Below, one piece after another: positions 10,836-19,936 of a stretch of DNA of 64,000 bases. Position numbers and translations under genes: made by a program. How positions within the stretch are numbered: the first letter of the stretch is position 1; every line of letters begins with the position of its first letter. Under the pieces are notes generated by a model. It was not told the origin of the DNA. It ran no database searches and was given only the letters and a program-made list of their open reading frames with translations. This stretch comes from Cerrena zonata (Eukaryota > Basidiomycota > Agaricomycetes > Polyporales > Cerrenaceae). The stretch is from the NCBI GenBank assembly GCA_038087015.1, contig JASBNA010000018.1, positions 310,001-374,000 on the forward strand. Direction: 5' to 3'.

Positions 10836-11495
10836 ATGGGGCTTGACATCTACGTGAAAATCAGGACTGGATACGTCCTATCACCTGAAGGAACTCTAGC
10901 TCTTGCAAGACATTGGGGAATCGAAAGCGCAACACCGGGGTACATACGCGACGATCTGGCTTATAAGAGGTTCATGCAGATCGCATACAGCTTACCACGA
11001 GATACAGCCGAGCAGAGAGAACTCAGAAAGATTTTATTTACCTACGGTGTGACAGATGTTGTCTGGCCACAGCGACCTACGCCTAGGGAACTTCGAAAAC
11101 GAGATCCTAAATATAGACGCACATCTGTTCGAGAGGATTATTACGAGGCCCTTAACGATAAATGCGTCATGTTTGTCGCATCGAGCACTTTATCGAGGTT
11201 ACAGATTACAATATCAGCCCCCGATACTATGCAAGGAAAAACTGGGGAAGCAGTCCCAAATGACCAAGAGAAAAACATTCTGCTTCCCTTCCTTCTTGAA
11301 AAGATCCTCCACCCTCTTGACAATAAGGACCAGGCTCTTCAGTTCCTAACGATTGTCGATGATACCGTGTATGACGAATTTTATGCAAGAGAGCCGGATC
11401 CCGAAGATCCTGGAGACCTCAGCGACTCCAGTTGTTCCTCCAGCCTTGACGATGACGAGAGCCAGGAGGCCTTATCAGAAGCGGAGAATATGTAA
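10836..11495 (+). CDS. Hypothetical protein, divergent paralog B (219 residues)
   Basis: A single exon. The frame is open from a GTG at 10821, but the first ATG is at 10836 (MGLDIYVKIRTGYV), which lines up with the N-terminus of paralog A and was chosen for that reason. Features are a central ELRKRDPKYRRTSVRE basic stretch, CVMFVASSTLSRLQ, LQFLTIVDDTVYDEF, and a strongly acidic, Ser-rich C-terminal 35 residues. No signal peptide, membrane segment or known catalytic motif is visible. It is the divergently transcribed partner of the gene at 9511-10137, with which it shares motif order. Function unknown. Confidence 0.65.
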   Translation: MGLDIYVKIRTGYVLSPEGTLALARHWGIESATPGYIRDDLAYKRFMQIAYSLPRDTAEQRELRKILFTYGVTDVVWPQRPTPRELRKRDPKYRRTSVREDYYEALNDKCVMFVASSTLSRLQITISAPDTMQGKTGEAVPNDQEKNILLPFLLEKILHPLDNKDQALQFLTIVDDTVYDEFYAREPDPEDPGDLSDSSCSSSLDDDESQEALSEAENM

Positions 11496-12129
11496 TGTCA
11501 GTCCCATTTTCTGATACTTTGTACTCATGTACGAACATTGTTAAATGAAAGATTATAGACTATGAAATGATGTACTTTACGTTGGTGCTGGAGGCTTGTT
11601 TGAAGGCTCCGCGTAGTGTACGCGTGTGGCGGCGTGGTTAGAGGAATCGGAGGTAGATGGGCAATGTACTCGACAATTACAAAGCTACATTGTTTCACAG
11701 ACCCTTTCCGGTTCTAATTCTAATCACTCATTTTTCTATTGTTCCAAGCCCTAAGTTACCAAGTACTACTCGGGTTTGTGTGGGCAGACTGGGGTGAGCG
11801 GCTCGATATCGAGAACAATATTGTTGCTTGTGGGAGGAGATGCACGCCTGTTTGAATAAGCTACTCACGCGTCAGAATCTCTGACTGTTTGTTGCTCTCT
11901 GTGGGAGATGGCCAATATTGAGATCAACGTATTTACCCGTTCCAATAACCCGAGGAGAAATACAATTGGAATTCTGTTGGCCCCAAGTTTGTGACAGGAG
12001 AAAGAGAGAGGAGACGGCCTTTGGATGTAAGTGTAGCATAATCATATGTATAAAGCTACAGAGACTTCTGAACGCGAACAAGATCGTTCTTAGCAATCGG
12101 CAATTTTGATCATGATGGCTTGTCAGTCT
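11496..12129. other. Intergenic between convergent genes
   Basis: About 630 bp between two convergent transcripts. Two antisense short frames (11872-12096 minus, 11918-12109 plus) overlap each other and have no support. Nothing else seen. Confidence 0.4.
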
Positions 12130-12630
12130 TCACAGATCCAAGTCCCAAAACTGGCCAGCAAGACGACTGTTGGGTCTAGTTTCCATAGGCTCGTCTTCAT
12201 CCCCAGACGGAGGAAGCGACTCTCTCTTGACTTTGGTGGCACGGTGAACGACCTTGATGCTCGGAGGAACTAGTCCAGGGATAAGCTCTTCTTTCGGGGA
12301 TGGTAAAGACCTGCGTCTTTTCTCGCGTGTTTTCTTGGTCTTTTTGTCGTTAATCTTCCAAGAGTGAGGTGGCCACGCGACCGATGGTCAGGGAGGATGT
12401 GGCACAAGGAGGAAGGTAACTTACTTGGAGACGCGAGAGAGCTGCCAGTAGAGGATCGTGCATTTGCGTTTCAACGTAGTATAAGAAACAGGGAATGAGA
12501 TAATGTCTCGGAGTCGAGATAGAAATGATCCTTGTGATGGGTGAAGAGAGAACGCGTGCACCTGCAAGAGGAAGGCCGGAGTGAAATAGCCGGAGTAAAG
12601 GCCAAAACGGGAGCGTGATGTCAAAGAGAG
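12130..12630 (-). CDS. Unrecognised basic protein, 3' exons only (5' end not found)
   Basis: Two exons join cleanly on the minus strand, 12630-12425 and 12354-12130. The upstream one reads through LPFWPLLRLFHSG, PRHYLIPCFLYYVETQMHD and PLLAALSRLQ. After a phase-0 intron comes a highly basic stretch (DKKTKKTREKRRRSLP), a Pro-rich segment and an ending RLAGQFWDLDL. The exon entering at 12630 follows a CTCTTAG acceptor and needs an upstream exon of phase 1 that I could not identify within 12630-12900. The short hydrophobic/aromatic N-terminal part and basic tail might suit a mitochondrial or ribosome-associated protein, but that is a guess. Family unknown. Confidence 0.45.
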
Positions 12631-13220
12631 CTAAGAGAGGAAGTTATAAGCCTGGATAATGAAGTTGGTCAATGATGATCGTGTCAGAGTGGCCACAAGC
12701 GCGAGAATTCCGAACACGCCAATAAGTCACGGATGTGATCTTCAAATGGTATCAGTCATAACATGATTCGAACAAAAGTGTGAAAGCCTGTGTTTGTAAA
12801 CGGTGGCGATGGAGTGCAGAATATGGAGCATGTATACCCAGGGAAATGGAAGAGGAATGAGTAGGTATCTTTCCATCCTTACACGGTTACATAAAGGCTA
12901 AAGTGGCAGCAAAACACCAACTTCCCTGCACCCAGCAATGGCATCAAGACGCAGACCGACAATTACGATACGCACAAATATAATATACTTTGTGAACCGA
13001 GCCGTTGAGAACCCAGATAATACACTCCTCTCCATCTCTCGGACTCTACATTCTCCTGCCCGAGGACCAAACGATTCCCGCCATCGAGTAGTACTGATAT
13101 TCAATTCATGGTGGGACGGAGACGCGGAGGAGGGCCCGACGGACTCGTTCTAGACGCATTTTGATAGCGAGAGCCACGATGTAGCATTTTGATTGATGTT
13201 TTTATCCTATTGGAGGACGA
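12631..13220. other. Region between LSM8 and the basic-protein gene
   Basis: About 590 bp that probably includes the missing first exon(s) and promoter of the basic-protein gene and the 3' UTR of LSM8. Two overlapping antisense frames near 12898-13153 are judged chance. Confidence 0.35.
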
Positions 13221-13679
13221 CTAGTATCGGATGGGCGGGAGTGGTTCTGCGCGCACTGAGGATAGATCGACGGCTTCGTCTGCAGCTTCATCCAGCTCAC
13301 CAATGAGAACACTATTGAGTGTATGTTATGGCAGCAATACTTTGTAACATAAGCATAGATTGACGTACATTTGGTCCCCCTTCACCAGATACAATCCGAG
13401 CGGGATCTCTTCAACACCTTCCTCCGTACTATACACGCGTTCCTTCGAGTCGCTCAAGACGACATTGGACTTTTGGTCAAAGCCGGCCATAACTCCCTAT
13501 GTCACAGTCAAGCTAAGTTGCGGCCAATACACTTAGGATCGTAAATCGGGTACATACCACGATGGCGCGACCATCTTGCAGTATGAGAAGAACTCGATCT
13601 AGTATCGTACCTTAGTGCTCCTCATAGCATATAAGGGTACATATGACTTACGGTCAACGAAGCTTTGCAAGCTAGCCAT
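13221..13679 (-). CDS. LSM8: U6 snRNA-associated Sm-like protein LSm8
   Basis: Four minus-strand exons, 13679-13652, 13598-13558, 13496-13369 and 13311-13221, total 288 nt for 95 residues, the usual LSm8 size. The Sm1 motif is seen as HRVLLILQDGRAIVGVMAGFD followed by NVVLSDSKERVYS; the Sm2 motif is LGLYLVKGDQIVLIGELDE, and the C-terminal AVDLSSVRAEPLPPI is typical of LSm8 rather than other Sm-like proteins. LSm8 completes the nuclear LSm2-8 ring that binds the 3' oligo-U of U6 snRNA for splicing. The 28-nt first exon encodes MASLQSFVD, the family N-terminus. Introns are 53-62 bp. It sits alone; the neighbouring genes have no evident link. Confidence 0.92.
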
Positions 13680-14362
13680 GCTCGTTACAGAACGAGCAGT
13701 ATGTTATATATCGAGCAAATGCAACGAAAGGACTTCGTTCAAGGGATCTCGGGATCGCCCCTGCTTGGGCGCTCTATTGATGAACGCACGTGGTCGACCT
13801 CTGAATGGGACTTGGATTTGCGTCGCATGTTGTCGTAAAACCACGACATATCCTGAGAGTGGAAGTCGATAGAACAATCTGGGATCAAACATTTGTCGTT
13901 TGCAAGACTTTCTTGCTATCCAAGCTCAGAGTGCTAGCCCAGTTCTATCCACGACATGGGTTTTTGGTCTCCAAGGATATATGTTGCACTCCCTGTCAGG
14001 ACTTGTCAGGGTCCCATGTCTAATGCACTAACACCTTCATACTGTATTGACATTTGTCGCCTTTGCTGGCTTTCCAACGACATAGGACACATAACGGCCC
14101 GTAAATTAATTCATTTTCTTGGGATCATCATACAGACGGTCATATGCTCAAGCCTCTCCTCGACGTATGTGCCTTTCCCGGACCGCTGGCTACTTTCGGA
14201 AAGCAAGAAGGTGACTACCTTCTATCATCCTTATGACAAGTCTAAACTTATATTCTCGTGGTCCTCGTGATGACCGACTAGTGTTTGTATATAAATCATG
14301 ATGAGACGGTACGTCAACTCTCCCTCTCCTGTCTTTGAGGTCGACCTTTTACTAGTACCAGG
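13680..14362. other. Divergent promoter region of LSM8 and polygalacturonase
   Basis: About 680 bp between the LSM8 start (leftward) and the GH28 start (rightward). Short open frames on both strands overlap and lack support. The only motif noted is a TATA box close to the GH28 start. Confidence 0.45.
14288..14296 (+). promoter_or_regulatory. TATA box of polygalacturonase gene
   Basis: TATATAAAT on the plus strand, about 65-75 bp before the GH28 start codon at 14363. The motif and the close spacing suit a strongly regulated secreted-enzyme gene. Confidence 0.45.
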
Positions 14363-16272
14363 ATGCGCTCATTGGTATTTGTTCTGGCTACACTCGTCTC
14401 TGCTGTTACTGCTCGCTTGACATGCACTGTCAAAAATCTCGGCGGAGGACAGGACGACGGGCCTAACATCTTAGCGGCGTTCAAGCGGTGTGCTAGAATG
14501 GACGAGTTACACTCGACAAATATTATGTCGTCGACACATTGTTACTCACGACAGATTTGGACGACGTTGAGATCGAGCTGAGTGGAACAAGTGAGCAGTC
14601 TGTCTAACTTGCGTTTCAATTGTTCTGACGAGAGACACAGTTCAGTACACCCCGGATATTGCGAAATGGTCACCACAAAGTTTATTCTTGACGTATCAGA
14701 ACGCGTTAGTATCCATTTCTCTCTTCTGCATGCTTCGTGCTGAACTTAGAATTTACAGAACGACTTTCTGGTTTTTGTCCGGGAATAATATTCACTTGTA
14801 TGGCGGCGGGACTATCGATGGCAATGGTCAAGTATGGTGGGATACTTTCAACAGAACGCACGTACGTGTGCCAATTATTCTCCTGTAACGTAGTCGTTCT
14901 TAATCTTTCTCATTCAGAATGCTGGCACTGCAGGTGGTTCATCGACCACATTTGCTCGACCAATCCCATTGACAGTCGGGAATGCAAGTAACGTCCTTGT
15001 CGAAGAAATTACGCAAATCGGTTCACCATTCTGGGTATGTAAAATCAGTTTCATACTTTTTGAATCCATAATGAAATCGCATTTTGAATAGAACAATGTA
15101 AGCAATATTTCTCGTCGGAGGTCTAGCCATCAGACGTTGACTTACACACAATCAGTTCGTATATCAAAGCACAAATGTTACTTATCGAAACATCAAGTAA
15201 GCAGTTGTACATCCTCATCTTACGCGATATTCACAGCTCTGTTAGCATTAGCACCGTATCATACTCGAGCAGTCCAACGGCAAACTCGGGTGCGCCCTAT
15301 CTAACCTCACCTACCACAAGTAACCACTTACGATTTTCCATCAATTAGACGGATGGGATATTTACCGCTCCTCGTTTGTTACAATCCAGGACTCGACCGT
15401 GAATAACGATGACGACTGCGTTTGTACGTCAACGCTGCATCTTATTCTCTCTTACGATGACAATGGCATTGACATTTTGAATGTAGCGTTCAAACCAAAT
15501 AGCACGAATATTGAAGTCTCCAACATGAACTGTAACGGCTCACACGGTATCTCGGTCGGAAGTCTTGGTCAAGTACGTTTTCTTCTTTTCCATGAGTCCA
15601 ATGGAAGTAATCTGAATATGCTGCGTTATTTTAGTACGCTGGAGAAATGGACATTGTTGCCAACGTCTCTGTCAAGAATGTCCTTATGAAGAACGCACAG
15701 AACGGTGCCAGAATCAAAGTCTTCGGTGGTTCACCTGATCCGAGTAAATTTTAATGACAATACACCTTGATATACTATATAACTATTTTACAGATAGCAC
15801 TGCCGGAGGTGGTACAGGTTTCGTCAGAAACGTAACGTTTGAGAACTTTGAAGGTGAGTCTAACTTTAGCAAGTCTACCACTTCATAAGTATAACCAAAA
15901 ATGCACCTGTTAGTATCGAACGTGGACAATCCTATCCTCATCAACCAATGCTACTCAACTCCCGCTGCTACCTGCGCTCAGTTCCCGAGTACCCTGGCTA
16001 TATCTGATGTACACTGTTCGTATATCCTACCACCTATTATCTCGTCATGATCATAAGCACTAATATATCGACATGTAGATATCAACGTCACTGGCACATC
16101 TAGCGGTGCGGAAGGTAGTATCGTGGTCGACCTCGAATGCTCAGCTCAATGCCAAAATATAACAGCAACCGGGACGAACATCCACCCGCCGGATGGAAAT
16201 GCGACCTTTGTTTGCAAAAATATACAGGGTGTGGATCAGCTGGACTTCAACTGCACTGCACCCACTTCGTAA
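14363..16272 (+). CDS. GH28 polygalacturonase (probable exo-type), one-base lesion in exon 1
   Basis: Thirteen exons are read: 14363-14590, 14641-14704, 14759-14861, 14918-15034, 15092-15097, 15156-15196, 15237-15289, 15349-15423, 15487-15572, 15635-15743, 15794-15853, 15914-16015 and 16079-16272, about 412 residues. A signal peptide is present ([17 protein letters not shown]). The right-handed beta-helix landmarks are [26 protein letters not shown] (the paired catalytic Asp region), [13 protein letters not shown] (the GHG-type His motif) and ARIKVFGG (the RIK substrate-binding motif). Such enzymes cleave galacturonan in plant pectin outside the cell. Exon 5 is only 6 bp. In exon 1 the frame must shift by one missing base near 14497, between KRCA and [16 protein letters not shown]; taken literally this truncates the protein. 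Numerous N-glycosylation sites fit secretion. Confidence 0.88.
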
Positions 16273-16384
16273 ATAGGAGATCCTATCATGTATTATGGAT
16301 GATAGTACTGATACATCCTGGCGTTGCATGTACATATTACAGTGTAGTAGGGGCTTATGTATTGAGGCAACAAAAAACTACATT
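16273..16384. other. Short spacer between GH28 and tRNA gene
   Basis: About 110 bp holding the 3' UTR of the polygalacturonase gene; it ends where a tRNA gene in the opposite orientation finishes. No terminator motif is evident. Confidence 0.4.
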
Positions 16385-16461
16385 GCACTAAGAGGGAATC
16401 GAACCCCCGGCGGGTCGAGATAGTATGGCAACGACCCAGGTTACCACTACCCCATTAGTGC
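16385..16461 (-). tRNA. tRNA-Gly (anticodon GCC), with short loop intron
   Basis: The minus strand folds as a cloverleaf. The acceptor stem GCACTAA pairs perfectly with TTAGTGC. The D arm reads GGG-TAGTGGTAA-CCT (A box TAGTGGTAA). The anticodon stem is GGTCG/CGACC, and the T arm GGGGG-TTCGATT-CCCTC contains the B-box GGTTCGATTCC. The anticodon loop is 14 nt (TTGCCATACTATCT) rather than 7. Read as TTGCCA, then a 7-nt intron after position 37, then T, the anticodon is GCC. That matches the D-arm and loop sequence of eukaryotic tRNA-Gly. No CCA is encoded, as expected. Confidence 0.7.
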
Positions 16462-17247
16462 GATAGGAGGCGTAGCTATTATATACACTTCAGCTCCTTC
16501 CTTCAACGTTTCAACCACCATTCTTATGTCATTCCGAGTCACCGTGGCCCCAGTGGTGATAGTCTGTCTCAAACTTTCACCGACCTTCAACATGTCGTAA
16601 TCAATAGCATCTTGCTGCGCTGATGTTAGATTCACTTTACAACCAATTGAACACACAACAGTCTGCTTCATTCTGATTGACAGCACTCAGACACGTACTT
16701 GTGGAGGGAACGGGTAGGCACTCCCAGTTACATACAAATGCGGCAGCCTTTATTCGATTCGAGCCAGGGCCGTCACTCACTTCTTCTATGCTCTAGCATA
16801 CACTATGAGGAAGATTAATGACGACGATGTTATCCATTTACACAGTGTATGCTCCCTTTCTTCCAAAAGTAACCGCCAAATCCGAAGTCTATCTTTCGTG
16901 CTATGTCCCTTCTTGTTCGTATGTCGGAGACTCTCGCACTGAGCTTATGTCTGAAAGACGCGTATGCACCAAGTATCGAGTTGTACACAATTCACAGGCT
17001 AAAAAACATCGAGGTTTACATCGCCTTGAAAATTGTGCAGTGTTGTTGTATGATACGTAAGTGCTCTTTTCTTCAAGACCTGTTGATTCATATTCGAATT
17101 CATTTACAGCCTCGAAAATGCATCGTACAACATTATTACCATAACTCGGTACAGGGACGACATCTCTATCGTTCCAATCAGCAGCATCTAATCAAGGGTC
17201 AATAAACTCGATGTCATGCTGATTACGATCGAAACGTATCACTTACG
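16462..17247. other. Region with unresolved coding signal
   Basis: A minus-strand frame with no start codon is open for over 110 codons between about 17210 and 16880, starting near DWNDRDVVPVPSYG. Another minus frame (16447-16686) runs into the tRNA gene. Either could hold downstream exons of the secreted-peptide gene at 17358, but splice phases do not agree. Plus-strand frames here are judged shadows. Confidence 0.25.
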
Positions 17248-17358
17248 TTCCACAGTCTTCTCCTGGCTGCAAGGCGGCGCAAGGGTCAGGCGCAGGTGTT
17301 GCAGCTACAGCCATAACAAATGCGGCAACGACGAGCAAAGCGGTGGTGAAACGCATTT
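17248..17358 (-). CDS. Small secreted protein, first exon
   Basis: An ATG at 17358 opens a clear signal peptide (MRFTTALLVVAAFVMAVAA), then TPAPDPCAALQPGEDCG, and the exon ends at a GTAAGT donor at 17247. The mature start after the Ala-Ala is rich in Pro and Cys. The next exon is uncertain. The nearest acceptor, at the TTGATTAG before 17189, gives an immediate CC-stop, which would make a peptide of about 40 residues. Other choices could extend it into the open frame farther left. A short in-frame leader to 17479 is more likely 5' UTR because it lies just below the TATA box. Family not recognised; a small secreted effector-like peptide is possible. Confidence 0.5.
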
Positions 17359-17484
17359 TCGATAATTCTAATAAACTGTGAGTCGATCTGCACTTTCGTT
17401 CTTCGTATTGGACTTCGCTTACCTCTGAGTTTGGGGTGGGGTAGTAGGAAGCTTGATACTGTGCTTTTCGTGGAATCAAGCATC

Positions 17485-17493
17485 TCTTATATA
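17485..17493 (-). promoter_or_regulatory. TATA box of secreted-protein gene
   Basis: TATATAAGA on the minus strand, about 127 bp upstream of the ATG at 17358. It supports the signal-peptide ATG over the farther in-frame one at 17479, which would lie within a few bases of this element. Confidence 0.4.
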
Positions 17494-17849
17494 CCTCGAA
17501 GTTGTCGCGTGCAAACTCGGAACTAGGTAAGAGCGCATGCGCTTTTTTGCCAAGTACATGTCAGCTCCATGATGAGAATGAAGGTAAACGTGTTATTTCT
17601 TTCCACACCGAGTTTGGATGATGTCAGTTCATTTTCAGTCACACCCAGCCGAACTAGGCCGACTTTTTTTGTAACGGCATCTATCAACTTGAATCACGTT
17701 TGACCATATGCAAGGTCTTAGATATGGAAATCGATATTTACTGGTATGTAATAACCTTTTACGATCTTTATGCGATATCTCACCACATGATACGTAGATA
17801 TGTGCTATACAGTTTATTTCAACTTGGAGCTCAACGTTACAGCCTTTCG

Positions 17850-18441
17850 GTATGGATACGGACTCATCATTCGATCCATCATAATGCAGGTCATCGCCAA
17901 GCATTGTGGTCAGGCCTCAAGCTTTCGAGGTATGCATAAGTGGACTATCCGGAAACAAAGCGACAAGAAAGAGACGGAGGTTGGATTGCACGGTGACGCC
18001 TGTTTGATTGAACGCCTACAGTGGCGGCTTCAACTCTCCCCCGACTCAGGACAACTTTCTCGCATCGTACGACCTCAAGGCCTCGAACGCATCTGCCAAA
18101 CGACGCCTTATTCTTCAGCTTAACCCCGTTCTTCTGACTCAGTACCCCATTTGCTTGCGGATGCTCACGTTATTGTCGTTCCCTATAGGCGTCTCATCTT
18201 CCTGAGTAATTTCCTTGCTATATTTATGCTCAACGTTGCCGTTATTCTCCTTACCAAGCCAGGCAGCGGCCTTGTTCGTATCCTCGCTGATGTCTTCCTC
18301 CTCATTACCGTTCCTCTTTTTATTTATAGAAGTACCGTTACGTCGTTACAGTCTTGGTAGGTTTCCGTTTGATGCAGTGTTATTTTCTGACACTCACCTC
18401 CCAGTGCCCTACCCTCCCTATTTCGTCACTCATATGACTGA
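17850..18441 (+). CDS. Small membrane protein, partial model
   Basis: Three or four plus-strand exons join in frame. An exon ends near 17932 (ALWSGLKLS). Exon 18022-18137 begins GGFNSPPTQDNFLASYDLKA and ends LNPVLLTQ. Exon 18189-18358 encodes two hydrophobic segments (LIFLSNFLAIFMLNVAVILL and VRILADVFLLITVPLFIY). A final short exon after a CCCAG acceptor ends at 18441. The start codon was not found with confidence. The protein would be a small integral membrane protein with at least two helices. I do not recognise the family. Exon continuity over two introns is the main support. Confidence 0.4.
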
Positions 18442-19090
18442 ACGCTGACATGCTCTGTTTCTAGGTAATTTCATCTTGCTCAAGAATTCAGGTAGAAATG
18501 ATCTCGTGACATCTATGAGATGAGGTTAAATATACACTCGCAATGCCACTGGTGAAGCTGAGTGTAGTACTCATGCTCAAACTCGATATAACAATGTGAA
18601 CTTCTCAGGTACGCACTTATCTTATCATAAAAGTCAACCTCGCTATATGCATACTCAGTGACATCATGCATAGTAAACCCTATACCGCAGACTGCGCCCA
18701 CGTTGCAATGGACACTGGCAGCCTCGTTTCCGCGAGACATATCCTTCTATCTGAGCTACCACCAGTCATCATAGCTCAAGGATGGTTCTTTTGATACATT
18801 TATCAACGTTCTATCTCTTGTTACGGGGAACCAAGCCATTGAATCCTATTTTGACCTCCTGCCGCGGATTTTCTTCCAAGTCTAAGGGTCGACGAAAGAG
18901 TATTGAGAGACGGGGTCCTGGTGCAAAGGTATGCATGGTCTACCACTTGTCTCGCCAAATTCACATTCAAGCAGAAATGTATCCATGTCGTGGATCATAG
19001 AACTTAACAAGTGATGTGATGCTGCCAGTAAGTCCTCCCCACGATATCTAACTTGGGTTTAATTTTGACTCTTCAAAACGATATCATGAT
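18442..19090. other. Intergenic or remnant, upstream of family member 3
   Basis: Open stretches exist on both strands (minus 18513-18740; plus 18690-18890 in two frames) but none can be spliced into one convincing protein. It may contain extra 5' exons of family member 3 or a decayed gene. Confidence 0.3.
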
Positions 19091-19936
19091 ATGCAGGATT
19101 TACGACGTGCCGACGCGGGCCTTGGTCTCAATAAAAGAAAGGAAGGGAAAAAGAGGAAGAAGGGTGTTAATAGCGCTATCGCTACCAATAAATCTATCAA
19201 GGTAGGCACCCTTTTGCTGTCACAGATGTGCCCTCTCACTTACACCAGACTAGACCTCCTCCGAGTCGCCAGGACCAGCTGTAATCCTGGCTGCTGAACT
19301 CTTGCACGTTGAGGCATTCTTTGCGATTTATCCAGGTTACTACTTCGATCCAATGCAACCCATCATGCTACAATTTGAGACGATGGCCAGAGAAATGGAG
19401 TTCAAGAAGAAAGAATACCGAGAGGCCAAGGATGACCTCCGCGAAGCGATGGTGTTGGATTTTAACGATACATTTGGGGAGGATGAAAGTGACCTTGGGG
19501 CGTGGCAACGGTTATGCATTATGTTGGAGGTGTCTCCCGTCCCTAATAACATTCGCTCTTGTCATGCAGTACGTGGTCATCTCATTCTATTTGAGTTTTG
19601 GGACACTGGCTAAATCCCCTGACACGTTGATAGGAGCTTAGGAAGATTCATGTCAATATTGTTGATCTTCTCCAAGCTGCAGCGACAGGCGAGACCCCAG
19701 AGAAGTTCTCAACTGTAGAGGACTTGCGGATATACACAGAAGATACCGGCAACATTTTCCCGTTAAACGATCCAAGAGCAGGAGGTGTACTCCGGGCACT
19801 TTTGCGACGTCTATGTTTATCAACTGATACGACCGGATACTGGGTTCCGCGGAATTCAAGGGAGCCGTTGGACAGGTTTACCTCTAGAAAAATGTTGGCG
19901 TTCCGTATGTTCAAAACATTGAACCTTATTGATTGA
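19091..19936 (+). CDS. Unnamed duplicated-family protein, member 3 (242 residues)
   Basis: Three plus-strand exons: 19091-19201, 19254-19568 and 19634-19936. The short N-terminal exon is strongly basic (KRKEGKKRKKG). The core exon holds FFAIYPGYYFDP, FNDTFGEDESDLGAWQRLC and EVSPVPNNIRSCHA. After a phase-0 intron, IHVNIVDLLQAAATG and IFPLNDPRAGGVLRALLRRL match the family C-terminal block, followed by a 35-residue tail absent from the other copies. The core exon is 315 bp, exactly as in member 4. The start could instead be a tiny upstream exon at 19019-19027 that splices in frame at 19097. It is on the opposite strand from members 1 and 2. Function unknown. Confidence 0.75.

Noticed and set aside
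13704..14270. Short frames on both strands between LSM8 and the pectinase gene
   Set aside because: They overlap each other, have no motifs and lie in a divergent promoter region.
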